From Pareuzebyella sediminis (lineage in GTDB: Bacteria; Bacteroidota; Bacteroidia; Flavobacteriales; Flavobacteriaceae), in contig NZ_VTZS01000005.1 of NCBI RefSeq assembly GCF_008367235.1, positions 62,001-126,000 on the forward strand: a stretch of DNA of 64,000 nt, given 5' to 3'. A program made the position numbers and the translations under genes. Positions 26,464 through 34,250 of the stretch are shown one piece after another (the first letter of the stretch is position 1; each line of letters opens with the position of its first letter). The notes beneath the pieces were generated by a model. It saw only the letters and a program-made list of their open reading frames with translations. It was not told the DNA's origin and did not search any database.

Positions 26464-26541
26464 ATTGTAACACATTTCTTTTATGGTGGGAGTGCGGAGC
26501 ACGTAACGACAAAAGTCAGCTTAAGCTGAATATGTTACAAC
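26464..26541 (-). other. Possible gene-less mini-cassette
   Basis: About 78 bases flanked by TTGTAACA (26465-26472) and TGTTACAAC (26533-26541), inverse over 8 of 9 bases. It holds two small hairpins (GTGC-GGA-GCAC and GCTTAAGC) and no open frame. It lies between the NDT-like cassette's attC and the DUF2971 gene, and may instead be a decayed site. Confidence 0.35.
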
Positions 26542-26602
26542 GTTTTGGCTATGAGCAGTAGCGTCCCGCAGGGCGCTATTGCTTATAGGTTTTGTTGTGC
26601 TC
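26533..26602 (-). other. Compact 70-base attC-like recombination site
   Basis: Best site in the array. On the minus strand: R'' TGAGCACAAC (26594-26603), AAAA spacer, L'' (26574-26589), a 10-base terminal region with its own CCC/GGG stem, L' (26547-26563), AAAAC spacer, and R' GTTGTAACA (26533-26541). L'' and L' pair over 15 bases, with only G-T wobbles as departures and one extra base at the foot. The unpaired AAAA/AAAAC region corresponds to the unpaired central spacer of attC. Total size is within the attC range of proteobacterial integrons. Confidence 0.75.
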
Positions 26603-26610
26603 AGTTTTTT

Positions 26611-27453
26611 CTATTCAATATATTCACAATTTTCACCTACGACTTTCTGTATTCTCCTTTTTGCTATTCGCTTAGGAATTTCACCATTTAATGTGATGTC
26701 TAGGTGCGTATGGTCATCTGACATATTCTCTAATAAAACTTCTTTTACTCCACTTATTTCTGGAATTTGGGAAATAAATTTTTCAATTTCATCTAGTGGT
26801 CTATCACCGAAGCAGATAGTTATATGATTATGGTCTGATTTTTCAGATTCGAAAAGAGAGACTTGATCTCTTCGAGATATTCTTTGTGAGCGTAGAACCA
26901 TTTCTCTTAATGATTTAATCTCGTCCATTATAAGATCTTCTTTGGTTACTTCTTCCGTGTCAATTTTAGCTACTTTAAACGAACCAAAATGCTTTAGGAA
27001 TGTACTGTAATCATCAGATTTACTGGCTTTTTCGTGGGTCTTTTTAATCTTCTCAGTTAGCTTCTCTTTGAATTCTACAATTTTAGAAAACCTTAAATCT
27101 CTTGGATACTCCAAATGCTCAATAGGTGAAGTGTCGAAACTATAGCTTGTTTTATTATCCTTAATGATTATAGTAGGCTTGTCAAAAGCCAATCTCATCC
27201 CTAATTCGAACATCACATTTGGATTTTTCCCACTTACGTCACAAACCAAAATTGGATTTTCATAAAGATTTTGAACAATCCTTTTCTGAATTACACCAAT
27301 GTCTTCTGAATTACTTACCAAATTCGGAGTGAACCCTGCATTCTCTATTGATTGAGAGATTATTGTTAACATTTCTTTCCAATGCGCTTCAGACAGTCCA
27401 TCAATTTCAGATATGGGCATTACTATTCCGCAGGTCTGATTTTCTTTTTTCAT
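26611..27453 (-). CDS. Nucleoside 2-deoxyribosyltransferase/TIR-like domain protein
   Basis: Protein of 280 residues, cytosolic. The N-terminal 100 residues have the NDT/TIR-like fold signature: VMPISEIDGL near the start, then PILVCDVSGKNPNVMFELG with Asp72, Asn79 and candidate catalytic Glu83. The middle (about 110-180) is helical and charged. The C-terminal 65 residues repeat the pattern HNHITICFGDRPLDEIEKF and look like a small alpha/beta domain. Such domains cleave N-glycosidic bonds of nucleosides or NAD and are common in bacterial immune effectors. Activity here is inference. It is enclosed by a perfect 10-base inverted match. Confidence 0.65.
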   Translation of the reverse strand: MKKENQTCGIVMPISEIDGLSEAHWKEMLTIISQSIENAGFTPNLVSNSEDIGVIQKRIVQNLYENPILVCDVSGKNPNVMFELGMRLAFDKPTIIIKDNKTSYSFDTSPIEHLEYPRDLRFSKIVEFKEKLTEKIKKTHEKASKSDDYSTFLKHFGSFKVAKIDTEEVTKEDLIMDEIKSLREMVLRSQRISRRDQVSLFESEKSDHNHITICFGDRPLDEIEKFISQIPEISGVKEVLLENMSDDHTHLDITLNGEIPKRIAKRRIQKVVGENCEYIE

Positions 27454-27467
27454 TTCTTTATTTTAAT

Positions 27468-27477
27468 TGAGCACAAC
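27468..27477 (-). other. R'-like core of the NDT/TIR-like cassette
   Basis: Minus strand GTTGTGCTCA, 14 bases before the start codon. Perfect inverse of 26594-26603 behind the gene. It abuts repeat copy 2. Confidence 0.65.
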
Positions 27478-27904
27478 ACAGGAATATAATCATTGATCAT
27501 ACATTCCTTATATCTATTTTAATAGAATAGGTAGAGGTAAAAATACGGTAATCAAGCCGTTACGGAAAGGTCGTACCACGACGATTTTTTAGGAGTTATC
27601 AACGGTCTAGCGAAGGTCATCGGAAAAAGTGCCCCTGAAGCCTTCACTTGTACCACAGAACAATATAAGGGGTGCTGATATTTCGGTACCCACATCGGCT
27701 AGCAAGTGGCCTAGCTTATTATGGCTTATAATCATACAGATGCTGGTGAATCCGCTAAAGTCGGATATCACATATAGAGCCTGTGCTGAACTTGATTCAG
27801 TAATGCTGAGCAAGTTATATCAAAACAAAAAAGGTGGTTTAAAATAAAAAGTACATATTAATTATCTCTAGAGTACTGGATTAGGGCTTTTCATAGGACA
27901 CATT
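27478..27904. repeat. 427-base repeat, copy 2 (in the attC position of the VOC cassette)
   Basis: Second full copy, same length and orientation as copy 1, with scattered single-base differences. It starts directly after the R' of the NDT-like cassette and ends directly before the R'' of the VOC cassette. Near one end a short imperfect hairpin (AGGAAT ... ATTCCT) is present. The minus-strand frame with its stop near 27607 parallels the one in copy 1. No known gene or RNA family is recognised. Confidence 0.8.
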
Positions 27905-27913
27905 GCTAGCGGT
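27905..27913 (-). other. R''-like core of the VOC cassette
   Basis: Minus strand ACCGCTAGC. It matches the inverse of GTTAGCGGT at 28421-28429 in 8 of 9 bases. Confidence 0.55.
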
Positions 27914-27933
27914 TCGTTGTTTTCTCCCTATTT

Positions 27934-28347
27934 TTATTTTCCTGTCATTTTTTTAAATTTTTCGATGTCAAGAAATATTATGCCCCAGTTATGGCCGTCT
28001 AAATCTTCTATATTTCTAATTTGCATATAGCCTTCGTCAATAAGCTCTGTTGGTTCCGTTCCACCTGCTTTTAAACCTTTAGCCATAATTTCATTCACCT
28101 TGTCAGGGCTTTCTACAGGTAGGGTAAATGTTGCAATTCTGTTTTTTTTAGGGTCAGCTAAATCTTTTTTCCCTCCTGTTTTGGACATCTCCAGGGTCTG
28201 TAACATTATATAGATTTGGTCAGTCCAAACCATACATTTTTGATTGTCAAATGTGAACAAAGGATTTATTGTAAAACCCAATTGTTTGTAAAAGTCCATT
28301 GATGCTTCTACGTTTTTTACTGGTAAATTGATAAATATTTGTCTCAT
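27934..28347 (-). CDS. VOC-superfamily (glyoxalase/bleomycin-resistance-like) protein
   Basis: Protein of 137 residues with the vicinal-oxygen-chelate fold: IFINLPVKNVEASMDFYKQL at the start, FDNQKCMVWTDQIYIML in the middle, and the late ATFTLPVESPDKVNEIM and NIEDLDGHNWGIIFLD. Only some of the usual metal ligands can be placed (His in GHNWG). Close relatives are annotated as lactoylglutathione lyase-like but rarely tested. It is bracketed by an 8-of-9 inverted match and belongs to the cassette array. Confidence 0.78.
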   Translation of the reverse strand: MRQIFINLPVKNVEASMDFYKQLGFTINPLFTFDNQKCMVWTDQIYIMLQTLEMSKTGGKKDLADPKKNRIATFTLPVESPDKVNEIMAKGLKAGGTEPTELIDEGYMQIRNIEDLDGHNWGIIFLDIEKFKKMTGK

Positions 28348-28420
28348 TGTCTGCTAAGTCGTTTGACCATTTATTAATCCACTTTGGTTTGCTTTATTTT
28401 TATAGGGTTCATGTACAATG

Positions 28421-28618
28421 ACCGCTAACGGTTTAGCTAAGCGTAGTGCGGAGATAAGGAAACATTTCGTTTCCGTCTGCGCACGAAGCTAAAGCTTATT
28501 GTTTAGTTTTATTTTTCTTGTCCAAAGCTAAATCCATAAGATTTAGCGACTTTATAAATATACTCAGCCTTTCTGTTTTGCCCTAAGGTCTGCATTACGT
28601 TTAGGTGGTGTTAGCAGC
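28421..28618 (-). other. Long attC-position spacer of the S41 cassette
   Basis: It starts with the R'' GCTGCTAAC (28610-28618), which is the perfect inverse of GTTAGCAGC at 30389-30397, and ends with the R' GTTAGCGGT (28421-28429) of the VOC cassette. Inside is a large imperfect hairpin centred on GGAAAC / GTTTCC (about 28432-28495). I do not find a clean L''/L' pair next to the ends, so the site may be degenerate. Confidence 0.5.
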
Positions 28619-28625
28619 GGATTTT

Positions 28626-30374
28626 TTATTGCATTATTTCTATCGCTTTTTCCAGAAACTCGTCCCTACCTTCTTTTATTCCCTGTACTGTTTTTTGAAC
28701 ATAAACATCGGGTAATATACCTATTCCATATAGTTGAGAGCCGTCATGTTTGACAACTTTCATTCCAGTCCAATTAATTTTAATTTCGCCAGGGAGAATG
28801 AACGTATTATAATTACCATTAGTGCCAGCAGTTGGTTGTCCAACTATGGTTGCTAAGTTATATCCTTTTACAAATGCCATTAGACTCTCCGCGTAACTTA
28901 TAGCTTTTCCATCGGTGATAACTACCACCTTTTTATCTCCCAAATAGGGTGATTGGGGTTTGAAAAAACCGTTCCAGTTCGCTGTCAAGTAATCTTTTGG
29001 TTGTTCGTGGTCTGGATATACGATTTTAGGAATATACATCCACGCCTTTGTAGTGTCACCAACTTTCATCAAATGTCTTATAATCTCACCATTTTGATTG
29101 GGATAACCTCTTAAATCGAATATTAGTCCAGTACTTTGCTCTAGCTCAGGGAGTAAGTAGTTGAAGGTTTCCATGTCCAAAATACTTAGGTTTATGTAGT
29201 GGATTCCTTTTTTGATTTTTTTGTAGGGATTGTATGATTTTGCATAACTATATGGTTTTTGGTCTCTAGTAACTTAAATTGTTTTAGAACTAGTTTCAAT
29301 TGTAAATTTGGAATCTTTCTCACCTTTAATTGAAATTTCTTCAGCTTTATAATTTAACCGACCTAAAGTTCCTGCAGATATCATGGAACCAATTTCATCA
29401 ATATAAGCGCTTGAAGTAACTCCATTTATTTTAATAATTTCATCACCTATATTAAGTCCAATATCATCACTCCAGACATGTGTTACTATTAATTTATTAT
29501 CTACCCACTCCCAATAGAAGGCAGGTGTATAATGACCTTCATTAATTCCTTTTGTCTCTATAGCTATATGACCATCTTTTAGAGGTGCTGTCATTTTACG
29601 GAGGGTTGTAAGGTGATCTTTTAAAGTGAAATCACTAAAAGATCTATTTAAAGCAATTTCCAGTTGCTTTTCCCAATCTAATTTTAAGACATCGAAATAG
29701 GGGAAAAAATGTTGGAAAACATTATGAGTGTTTATGATATTTCCAAGTCTGAAGGCTATTGATCTCTCATCAATTTTATAATTATTTAGGTTAGTGCTAA
29801 GAGATTCTAACTTTTTATTATTCGATTTTGGAATAGTACCCGTTTCATTTACGTGAACCACTAACGGGATGGACAGAATTTGATTGCCATGCATGGTTAC
29901 CTGAAGAATTTCTCCAAATTTTGGACGGTATGATATAGTATCGTTTTCAGCGTTGGCAATTATACGCTGACTATAATAAGGTCCATTTTCAAGAGACATT
30001 CCAAATCCAACCCCTTGATGAAACCAAAATTGTTCATGAAGATTATCGGAATAGGTTGCATTTTTTCTTAATAGGTTATCATCGGCGGAATCGGAAAATC
30101 TAATTGAAGGTGCAATTGGAGAAAATAGCGAATCAATTGTTTTTAAAAATCCCTCATTGGTCTCACTTTTCAAAACCTTGTCTACGGCATAGATTGAAAA
30201 TTTATCCCAGTCTAGAGTAAAGGCTTCATCGCTTGGATGAAAATATTTTACATAACCATAAATCTTAGAGAAGGTTTTAAGGTTTTTAATCCTTGAGGAA
30301 CTAATGGGTAAGTCAGATTTTGGTGAGCAACCTATGAAAAGAATTATTAGAATTATGGTTGCCTTTTTAATCAT
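28626..30374 (-). pseudogene. S41-family peptidase interrupted by one in-frame stop codon
   Basis: Two open segments (30374-29274 and 29273-28626) lie in the same frame, separated only by a TAA at 29274-29276. Read through, they give one S41 (C-terminal-processing-type) peptidase of about 582 residues. It has a lipoprotein signal (LFIGC), a helical domain, a PDZ-like stretch (DIGLNIGDEIIKINGV), KKGIHYINLSILD and FDLRGYPN, and a C-terminal active-site region with DGKAISYAESLM that carries the candidate nucleophile Ser. Loss of the second half removes the catalytic part, so the product is probably inactive. The gene is bracketed by a perfect 9-base inverted match. Confidence 0.8.
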
Positions 30375-30388
30375 GGTTTTTCAAATTT

Positions 30389-30397
30389 GCTGCTAAC
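30389..30397 (-). other. R'-like core of the S41 cassette
   Basis: Minus strand GTTAGCAGC, 14 bases before the start codon. Perfect inverse of 28610-28618. It abuts the truncated repeat copy 3. Confidence 0.65.
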
Positions 30398-30556
30398 GTA
30401 GGAATATGATCAATACTCTTATTTCCCATAGGCTGGTAATAGCAAAATAAGCGAATATAAAAATAAGGCAATCAAGCCATTACGGAAAGGTCGTACAACG
30501 ATGACTTTTCAGAGGTTATCAACGGGTTTAGCGAAGGTCATCGGTAAAGCTACCCC
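30398..30556. repeat. Truncated copy 3 of the 427-base repeat
   Basis: About 159 bases matching the R'-proximal end of copies 1 and 2 (blocks ACGGAAAGGTCGTAC and GCGAAGGTCATCGG). Similarity stops near 30556, inside the last codons of the DUF1572 gene. It is the outer boundary of the cassette array on this side. Confidence 0.75.
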
Positions 30557-31085
30557 CGTGTTTTCCCTTTTTGAATTTTGCTTGGTTAAAGGCCGATGAT
30601 TGTCCTTTAGGGATGGTCAGGCTTTTCCAATCGGCGCCTTTGATCATCCGTCCGATATAGGCGATCTGGCCGATATGGTAGGCATAATGGGCCAATTGGC
30701 GGTTAATGGCCTCGACGACGGTGTGCTTCTGATTGCGGATATAGATGTCGGTATTGACATTTTTTTCAGTAATGGAATCCAGAGCGTTGAACAGGCACGC
30801 CCAACCTTCGTTCCAGCGAGTGACAAGCTCCTCTTTGGTCTGTATGACGGACTCGAACTCCCTATCGCGATCACGCCATGGTTTTTCCCCATCGGAGGTC
30901 AGAAAATCGGTCCACCGTGACATCATATTGCCATGCAGATGGTTGACGATAATAGCAATCGAGTTGGAGGCCTCGTTATAGGAAAAGAACAGATCGGCTT
31001 CTTCCAATTGGTCAAACGTCTTTTCCCCGACCGATTTATAATATTCGAATTGCTGTTTGATGCTATGGAGATACGTGTGTACCAT
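30528..31085 (-). CDS. DinB-superfamily (DUF1572) protein with a repeat-derived C-terminus
   Basis: Four-helix-bundle protein of 185 residues, DUF1572 branch of the DinB superfamily. The conserved histidines of the metal site are in IIVNHLHGNMMSRW and in LAHYAYHIGQIAYIGR. Substrate unknown; some relatives are thiol-dependent transferases. The last nine residues (GGSFTDDLR) and the stop codon come from the truncated 427-base repeat, so the original C-terminus may have been cut off at KGKH. A second DinB gene lies upstream on the same strand. Confidence 0.8.
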   Translation of the reverse strand: MVHTYLHSIKQQFEYYKSVGEKTFDQLEEADLFFSYNEASNSIAIIVNHLHGNMMSRWTDFLTSDGEKPWRDRDREFESVIQTKEELVTRWNEGWACLFNALDSITEKNVNTDIYIRNQKHTVVEAINRQLAHYAYHIGQIAYIGRMIKGADWKSLTIPKGQSSAFNQAKFKKGKHGGSFTDDLR

Positions 31086-31120
31086 ATGCGTTTTTTTAGA
31101 GGTTTCCTGATATCTTTTCC

Positions 31121-31645
31121 TTAGGTTTTCAATACGCCCAGATAGGTCCGCCAGGGGCCGACCTCCTGCTCATATTGCTTGGCCATTACCCGTGAAATCT
31201 GTGCGATATGGTTCAGGTCGTGAACGGCCCAAGTGGCAATGAGTTGGCGCAGCGTCACTTCGCCCAGTTCGGGATGTACCCCCTTTTTGTCGAAATCAGA
31301 CGCTTGAAGCTGTAGCGCGGCCAAGGCTTCGAGATTGTGATTGCGCAATGAATCGAATTCTTTGAGCAGAGTGTCCAGGGACCCTTGGCTTTTGTCGTTC
31401 ATCTGGGCAAAACGATCAAAAGGCTGGAATACGTTATCTTTTGTATCGTTCATTATTATTTGGGCCCGCACCAGCCAATCGGTTTTTTCGCCCTCGATAA
31501 GATGGCCGACAATATCATATGGACTCCAAGTGTCCTGACCTTCGTTGTGATGGGTCCATTCCCTTAAATGCCCTTTTAATAGTGCTTCAAGCACCTTAGG
31601 GGTCCGGCGTAATATTGCTGTCGATTTTTTTAAAGAAAATGTCAT
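31121..31645 (-). CDS. DinB-family protein
   Basis: Protein of 174 residues of the DinB four-helix-bundle family. Metal-site histidines are visible in SPYDIVGHLIEGEKTDW and in TWAVHDLNHIAQISRVM. It lies 35 bases upstream of the DUF1572 gene and probably shares its transcript. Function is unknown. Base composition matches the housekeeping genes rather than the AT-rich island. Confidence 0.8.
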   Translation of the reverse strand: MTFSLKKSTAILRRTPKVLEALLKGHLREWTHHNEGQDTWSPYDIVGHLIEGEKTDWLVRAQIIMNDTKDNVFQPFDRFAQMNDKSQGSLDTLLKEFDSLRNHNLEALAALQLQASDFDKKGVHPELGEVTLRQLIATWAVHDLNHIAQISRVMAKQYEQEVGPWRTYLGVLKT

Positions 31646-31711
31646 GGCAAAGTTCTAGGTTCTATACAGGGTCACCACCTAATTGGAACCTTCAACGACG
31701 AAATTAGCATA

Positions 31712-32680
31712 TTATTTGGAGGGAATCGTCATAGTGTCCCATACCATGACCACTTTACCCCGGGTATGCATTTTTTCGATATAGGCGATGGCTTCGGGGA
31801 TTTCGGAGTAGGGATATACTTTTTCAATATGGGGCTTCACTTTTTTCGCATGTATAAGGTCGGCCAAAATAGATAGGTCTTGGGTATTGGCTTCCGCCGT
31901 AAAATGGCCAAGGGAAAAGGTGCTGAACGCCTTTTTTAGCAGTACCCCCATAAAATGCCCGAGTGTGGTAAAACCGACGATTATGCCCCGATGTCCCATG
32001 CGATTGAAATCTTCAAAAGAAAGGTTACCATGGGTATCGACGATCAGATCGTATTTCGCGGTATGGGCGTGTATGTTCTCGGTATCGTAGGCGATTACAT
32101 TATCGGCACCGAGCGATTGCACAAAATCAACATTCTTGGTCGAACAGACCGCCGTCACTTTCGCCCCATAGGCCTTGGCGATTTGCACCATAAAATGACC
32201 TACGCCGCCCGAAGCACCGTTGATCAAAATCGATTCCCCTGCCTTTAGTTTTCCATGCGTGGTCAGGGCCTGTAACGCAGTCAATCCGGCAATGGGCACA
32301 GCGGCCATCTCTTGAAAACCGCTACCCTCGGGAATTTTGGCACACATCTGGGCCGGTGCACAGGCGTATTCGGCAAAGGCCCCGCCTTGCAACAACTCCC
32401 CGAACACCTGATCACCAATGTGGTAACCTTCGACTTTGGGGCCTATGGCTTCAACGATACCGGCAAAATCGGCACCCAGAATTTTATCCTTGGGTTTGAA
32501 CAATCCGAAGGAAAAACGCGCAAAAAAGGGCTCGCCCCTAAGAATATGCCAATCTGCCGGGTTCGCGGAATTTGCACACACCTGCACAAGAAGCTCCCCT
32601 TCTTTTACCTGGGGCTTTGCCTCATCGGTACATTGAAGAATTTCAGGACCCCCGTATTGCGTTTTGGTAAAGGCTTTCAA
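31712..32680 (-). CDS. Quinone-oxidoreductase-like MDR protein
   Basis: NAD(P)H-dependent medium-chain dehydrogenase/reductase, 322 residues. The N-terminal GroES-like part carries ILGADFAGIVEAIG. The nucleotide-binding motif is INGASGGVGHFMVQIAKAYGA, followed by SLGADNVIAYD. The catalytic zinc ligands of alcohol dehydrogenases are not evident, so it belongs with the zinc-free quinone reductases. Substrate unknown. It stands on the same strand as the neighbouring DinB and NupC genes. Confidence 0.85.
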   Translation of the reverse strand: MKAFTKTQYGGPEILQCTDEAKPQVKEGELLVQVCANSANPADWHILRGEPFFARFSFGLFKPKDKILGADFAGIVEAIGPKVEGYHIGDQVFGELLQGGAFAEYACAPAQMCAKIPEGSGFQEMAAVPIAGLTALQALTTHGKLKAGESILINGASGGVGHFMVQIAKAYGAKVTAVCSTKNVDFVQSLGADNVIAYDTENIHAHTAKYDLIVDTHGNLSFEDFNRMGHRGIIVGFTTLGHFMGVLLKKAFSTFSLGHFTAEANTQDLSILADLIHAKKVKPHIEKVYPYSEIPEAIAYIEKMHTRGKVVMVWDTMTIPSK

Positions 32681-32775
32681 TCGCTGGTTTTCTTGGGTTT
32701 TTAACTATGCAATATCATAGATGCCTTGAAGGTACGCAATCTACTCGAAATGCTCTATGCACTTAGGGCTACGGG

Positions 32776-34224
32776 CTATCCTAAGATCATTCCAGCGATA
32801 GTGGCCGAGAGCAAGGAGGCGAGCGAACCGCCCAATACGGCGCGCATTCCGAATTCAGAGAGGGTCTTGCGTTGGCCGGGCGCCAACGATCCAATGCCCC
32901 CGATCTGAATGCCGATGGAAGCAAAGTTGGCAAACCCACAGAGCATGTAGGTCGCCATAATGATCGATTTTTCAAAACCAAAGTGCTGTGCACTGGCCAT
33001 ATCTTTTAAGGTTGCCAACTGGGTATAGGCCACGAATTCACTAGAGGCCAGTTTGATGCCCAAAAGTTGGCCCATCATCGTAATGTCTTCGCTCGCCACC
33101 CCGATAAGCCACATCAAGGGCGCGAACAGCGTACCGAGAATCGCTTCGAGCGACAGCTGTTCATAGTCGGAATGTGCGGCCACAAACCCGTTGAGGTGTG
33201 TCAGGTCGCCAATGAATCCGAAAATACCGTTCAACATGGCGATAAATGCCACGAAGACCAAAAGCATCGCCCCGACATTGACCGCCAATTTAAGACCCTC
33301 CGTGGTACCATTGGCAATGGCATCCAAGAGGTTGGAACCGATTTTTTCGGTAGATACCTGAATGGCCCCATCTATTTGCTCGGTCTGGGGATACAATATT
33401 TTGGAGACCACGATCGCTCCGGGGGCCGCCATGACCGAAGCGGCGATGAGATGACGGGCAAATTCAAGGCGTAGGGCCTCGTCGTTTCCGCCCAAAAAAC
33501 CGATATAGGCCGCTAAGACTCCCCCGGCCACAGTGGCCATGCCCCCGATCATTACCAAAAGAATCTCCGACTTGCTCATTTTTTCCAAATAGGCCTTGAT
33601 CATTAAGGGCGCTTCGGTCTGCCCCAAAAAGATATTGCCGGCGACGGAAAGGCTTTCAGGGCCCGATATGCCTAGCGATTTGGTCAGTAACCAGGCCAAA
33701 CCCTGTACGATTTTTTGAATAATGCCCAAATAGAAGAGTACCGAGGTTAAGGCGGAAAAGAAAATGATGGTGGGCAATATCTGAAAAGCGAAGACATAAC
33801 CAATATTAGGATTTTCAAGATTCATTAAATTCCCAAGAAGAAATTCGCTTCCAGCTATCGTAAAATTCAAAATCTCGTTAAAAACTTGCCCTAAAAAGGT
33901 AAAAATATCGCGAATGAACGGTACTTTGAGGATGCAAATGGCCATGGTGAGCTGTATGGCCAACCCAATGCCTACGGTTTTCCAGTTCACGGCCTTGCGA
34001 TTGGCACTGAATACATAGGAGATTACGATCAAAACCAACATGCCGAGTAAACCCCGCCAAATACTTTGAACGCTAAAACCTTGATTGGGTACGATTTCAG
34101 AGGCTTGTGGCGCTATCTCATCGAAAGGGAGGGTATCGACCATCGCGGTGGCCGGGGCATCTTGTGCGAACAGGGGAAGGGAAAGACATACAACCAGCAA
34201 TAAAATCCATGGTTTGATTTTCAT
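32776..34224 (-). CDS. Concentrative nucleoside transporter (NupC/CNT family)
   Basis: Inner-membrane nucleoside/cation symporter, 482 residues from the ATG at 34224. It opens with a cleavable-looking signal (LLLVVCLSLPLFAQ), as usual in Bacteroidota members. A short periplasmic stretch and then about ten membrane segments follow. CNT motifs include GNIFLGQTEAPLMIKAYL, the central MIGGMATVAGGVLAAYIG, the late ASSEFVAYTQLATL and YMLCGFANFASIGIQIGG. An upstream in-frame ATG at 34254 would overlap the next gene and delay the signal, so it is rejected. Confidence 0.92.
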   Translation of the reverse strand: MKIKPWILLLVVCLSLPLFAQDAPATAMVDTLPFDEIAPQASEIVPNQGFSVQSIWRGLLGMLVLIVISYVFSANRKAVNWKTVGIGLAIQLTMAICILKVPFIRDIFTFLGQVFNEILNFTIAGSEFLLGNLMNLENPNIGYVFAFQILPTIIFFSALTSVLFYLGIIQKIVQGLAWLLTKSLGISGPESLSVAGNIFLGQTEAPLMIKAYLEKMSKSEILLVMIGGMATVAGGVLAAYIGFLGGNDEALRLEFARHLIAASVMAAPGAIVVSKILYPQTEQIDGAIQVSTEKIGSNLLDAIANGTTEGLKLAVNVGAMLLVFVAFIAMLNGIFGFIGDLTHLNGFVAAHSDYEQLSLEAILGTLFAPLMWLIGVASEDITMMGQLLGIKLASSEFVAYTQLATLKDMASAQHFGFEKSIIMATYMLCGFANFASIGIQIGGIGSLAPGQRKTLSEFGMRAVLGGSLASLLSATIAGMILG

Positions 34225-34250
34225 AAAATGCCGGCTTGTTAAAAAGTTAG

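Noticed and set aside
29274-29276. Programmed read-through or recoding of TAA in the S41 gene
   Set aside because: There is no known recoding signal nearby, and TAA is not used for selenocysteine or pyrrolysine. A nonsense mutation or sequencing error is simpler.
23673-31120. Integron integrase gene (intI) or another tyrosine or serine recombinase in or beside the cassette array
   Set aside because: None of the open frames in the island or its flanks shows a recombinase motif; the flanking genes are thyA and DinB proteins.
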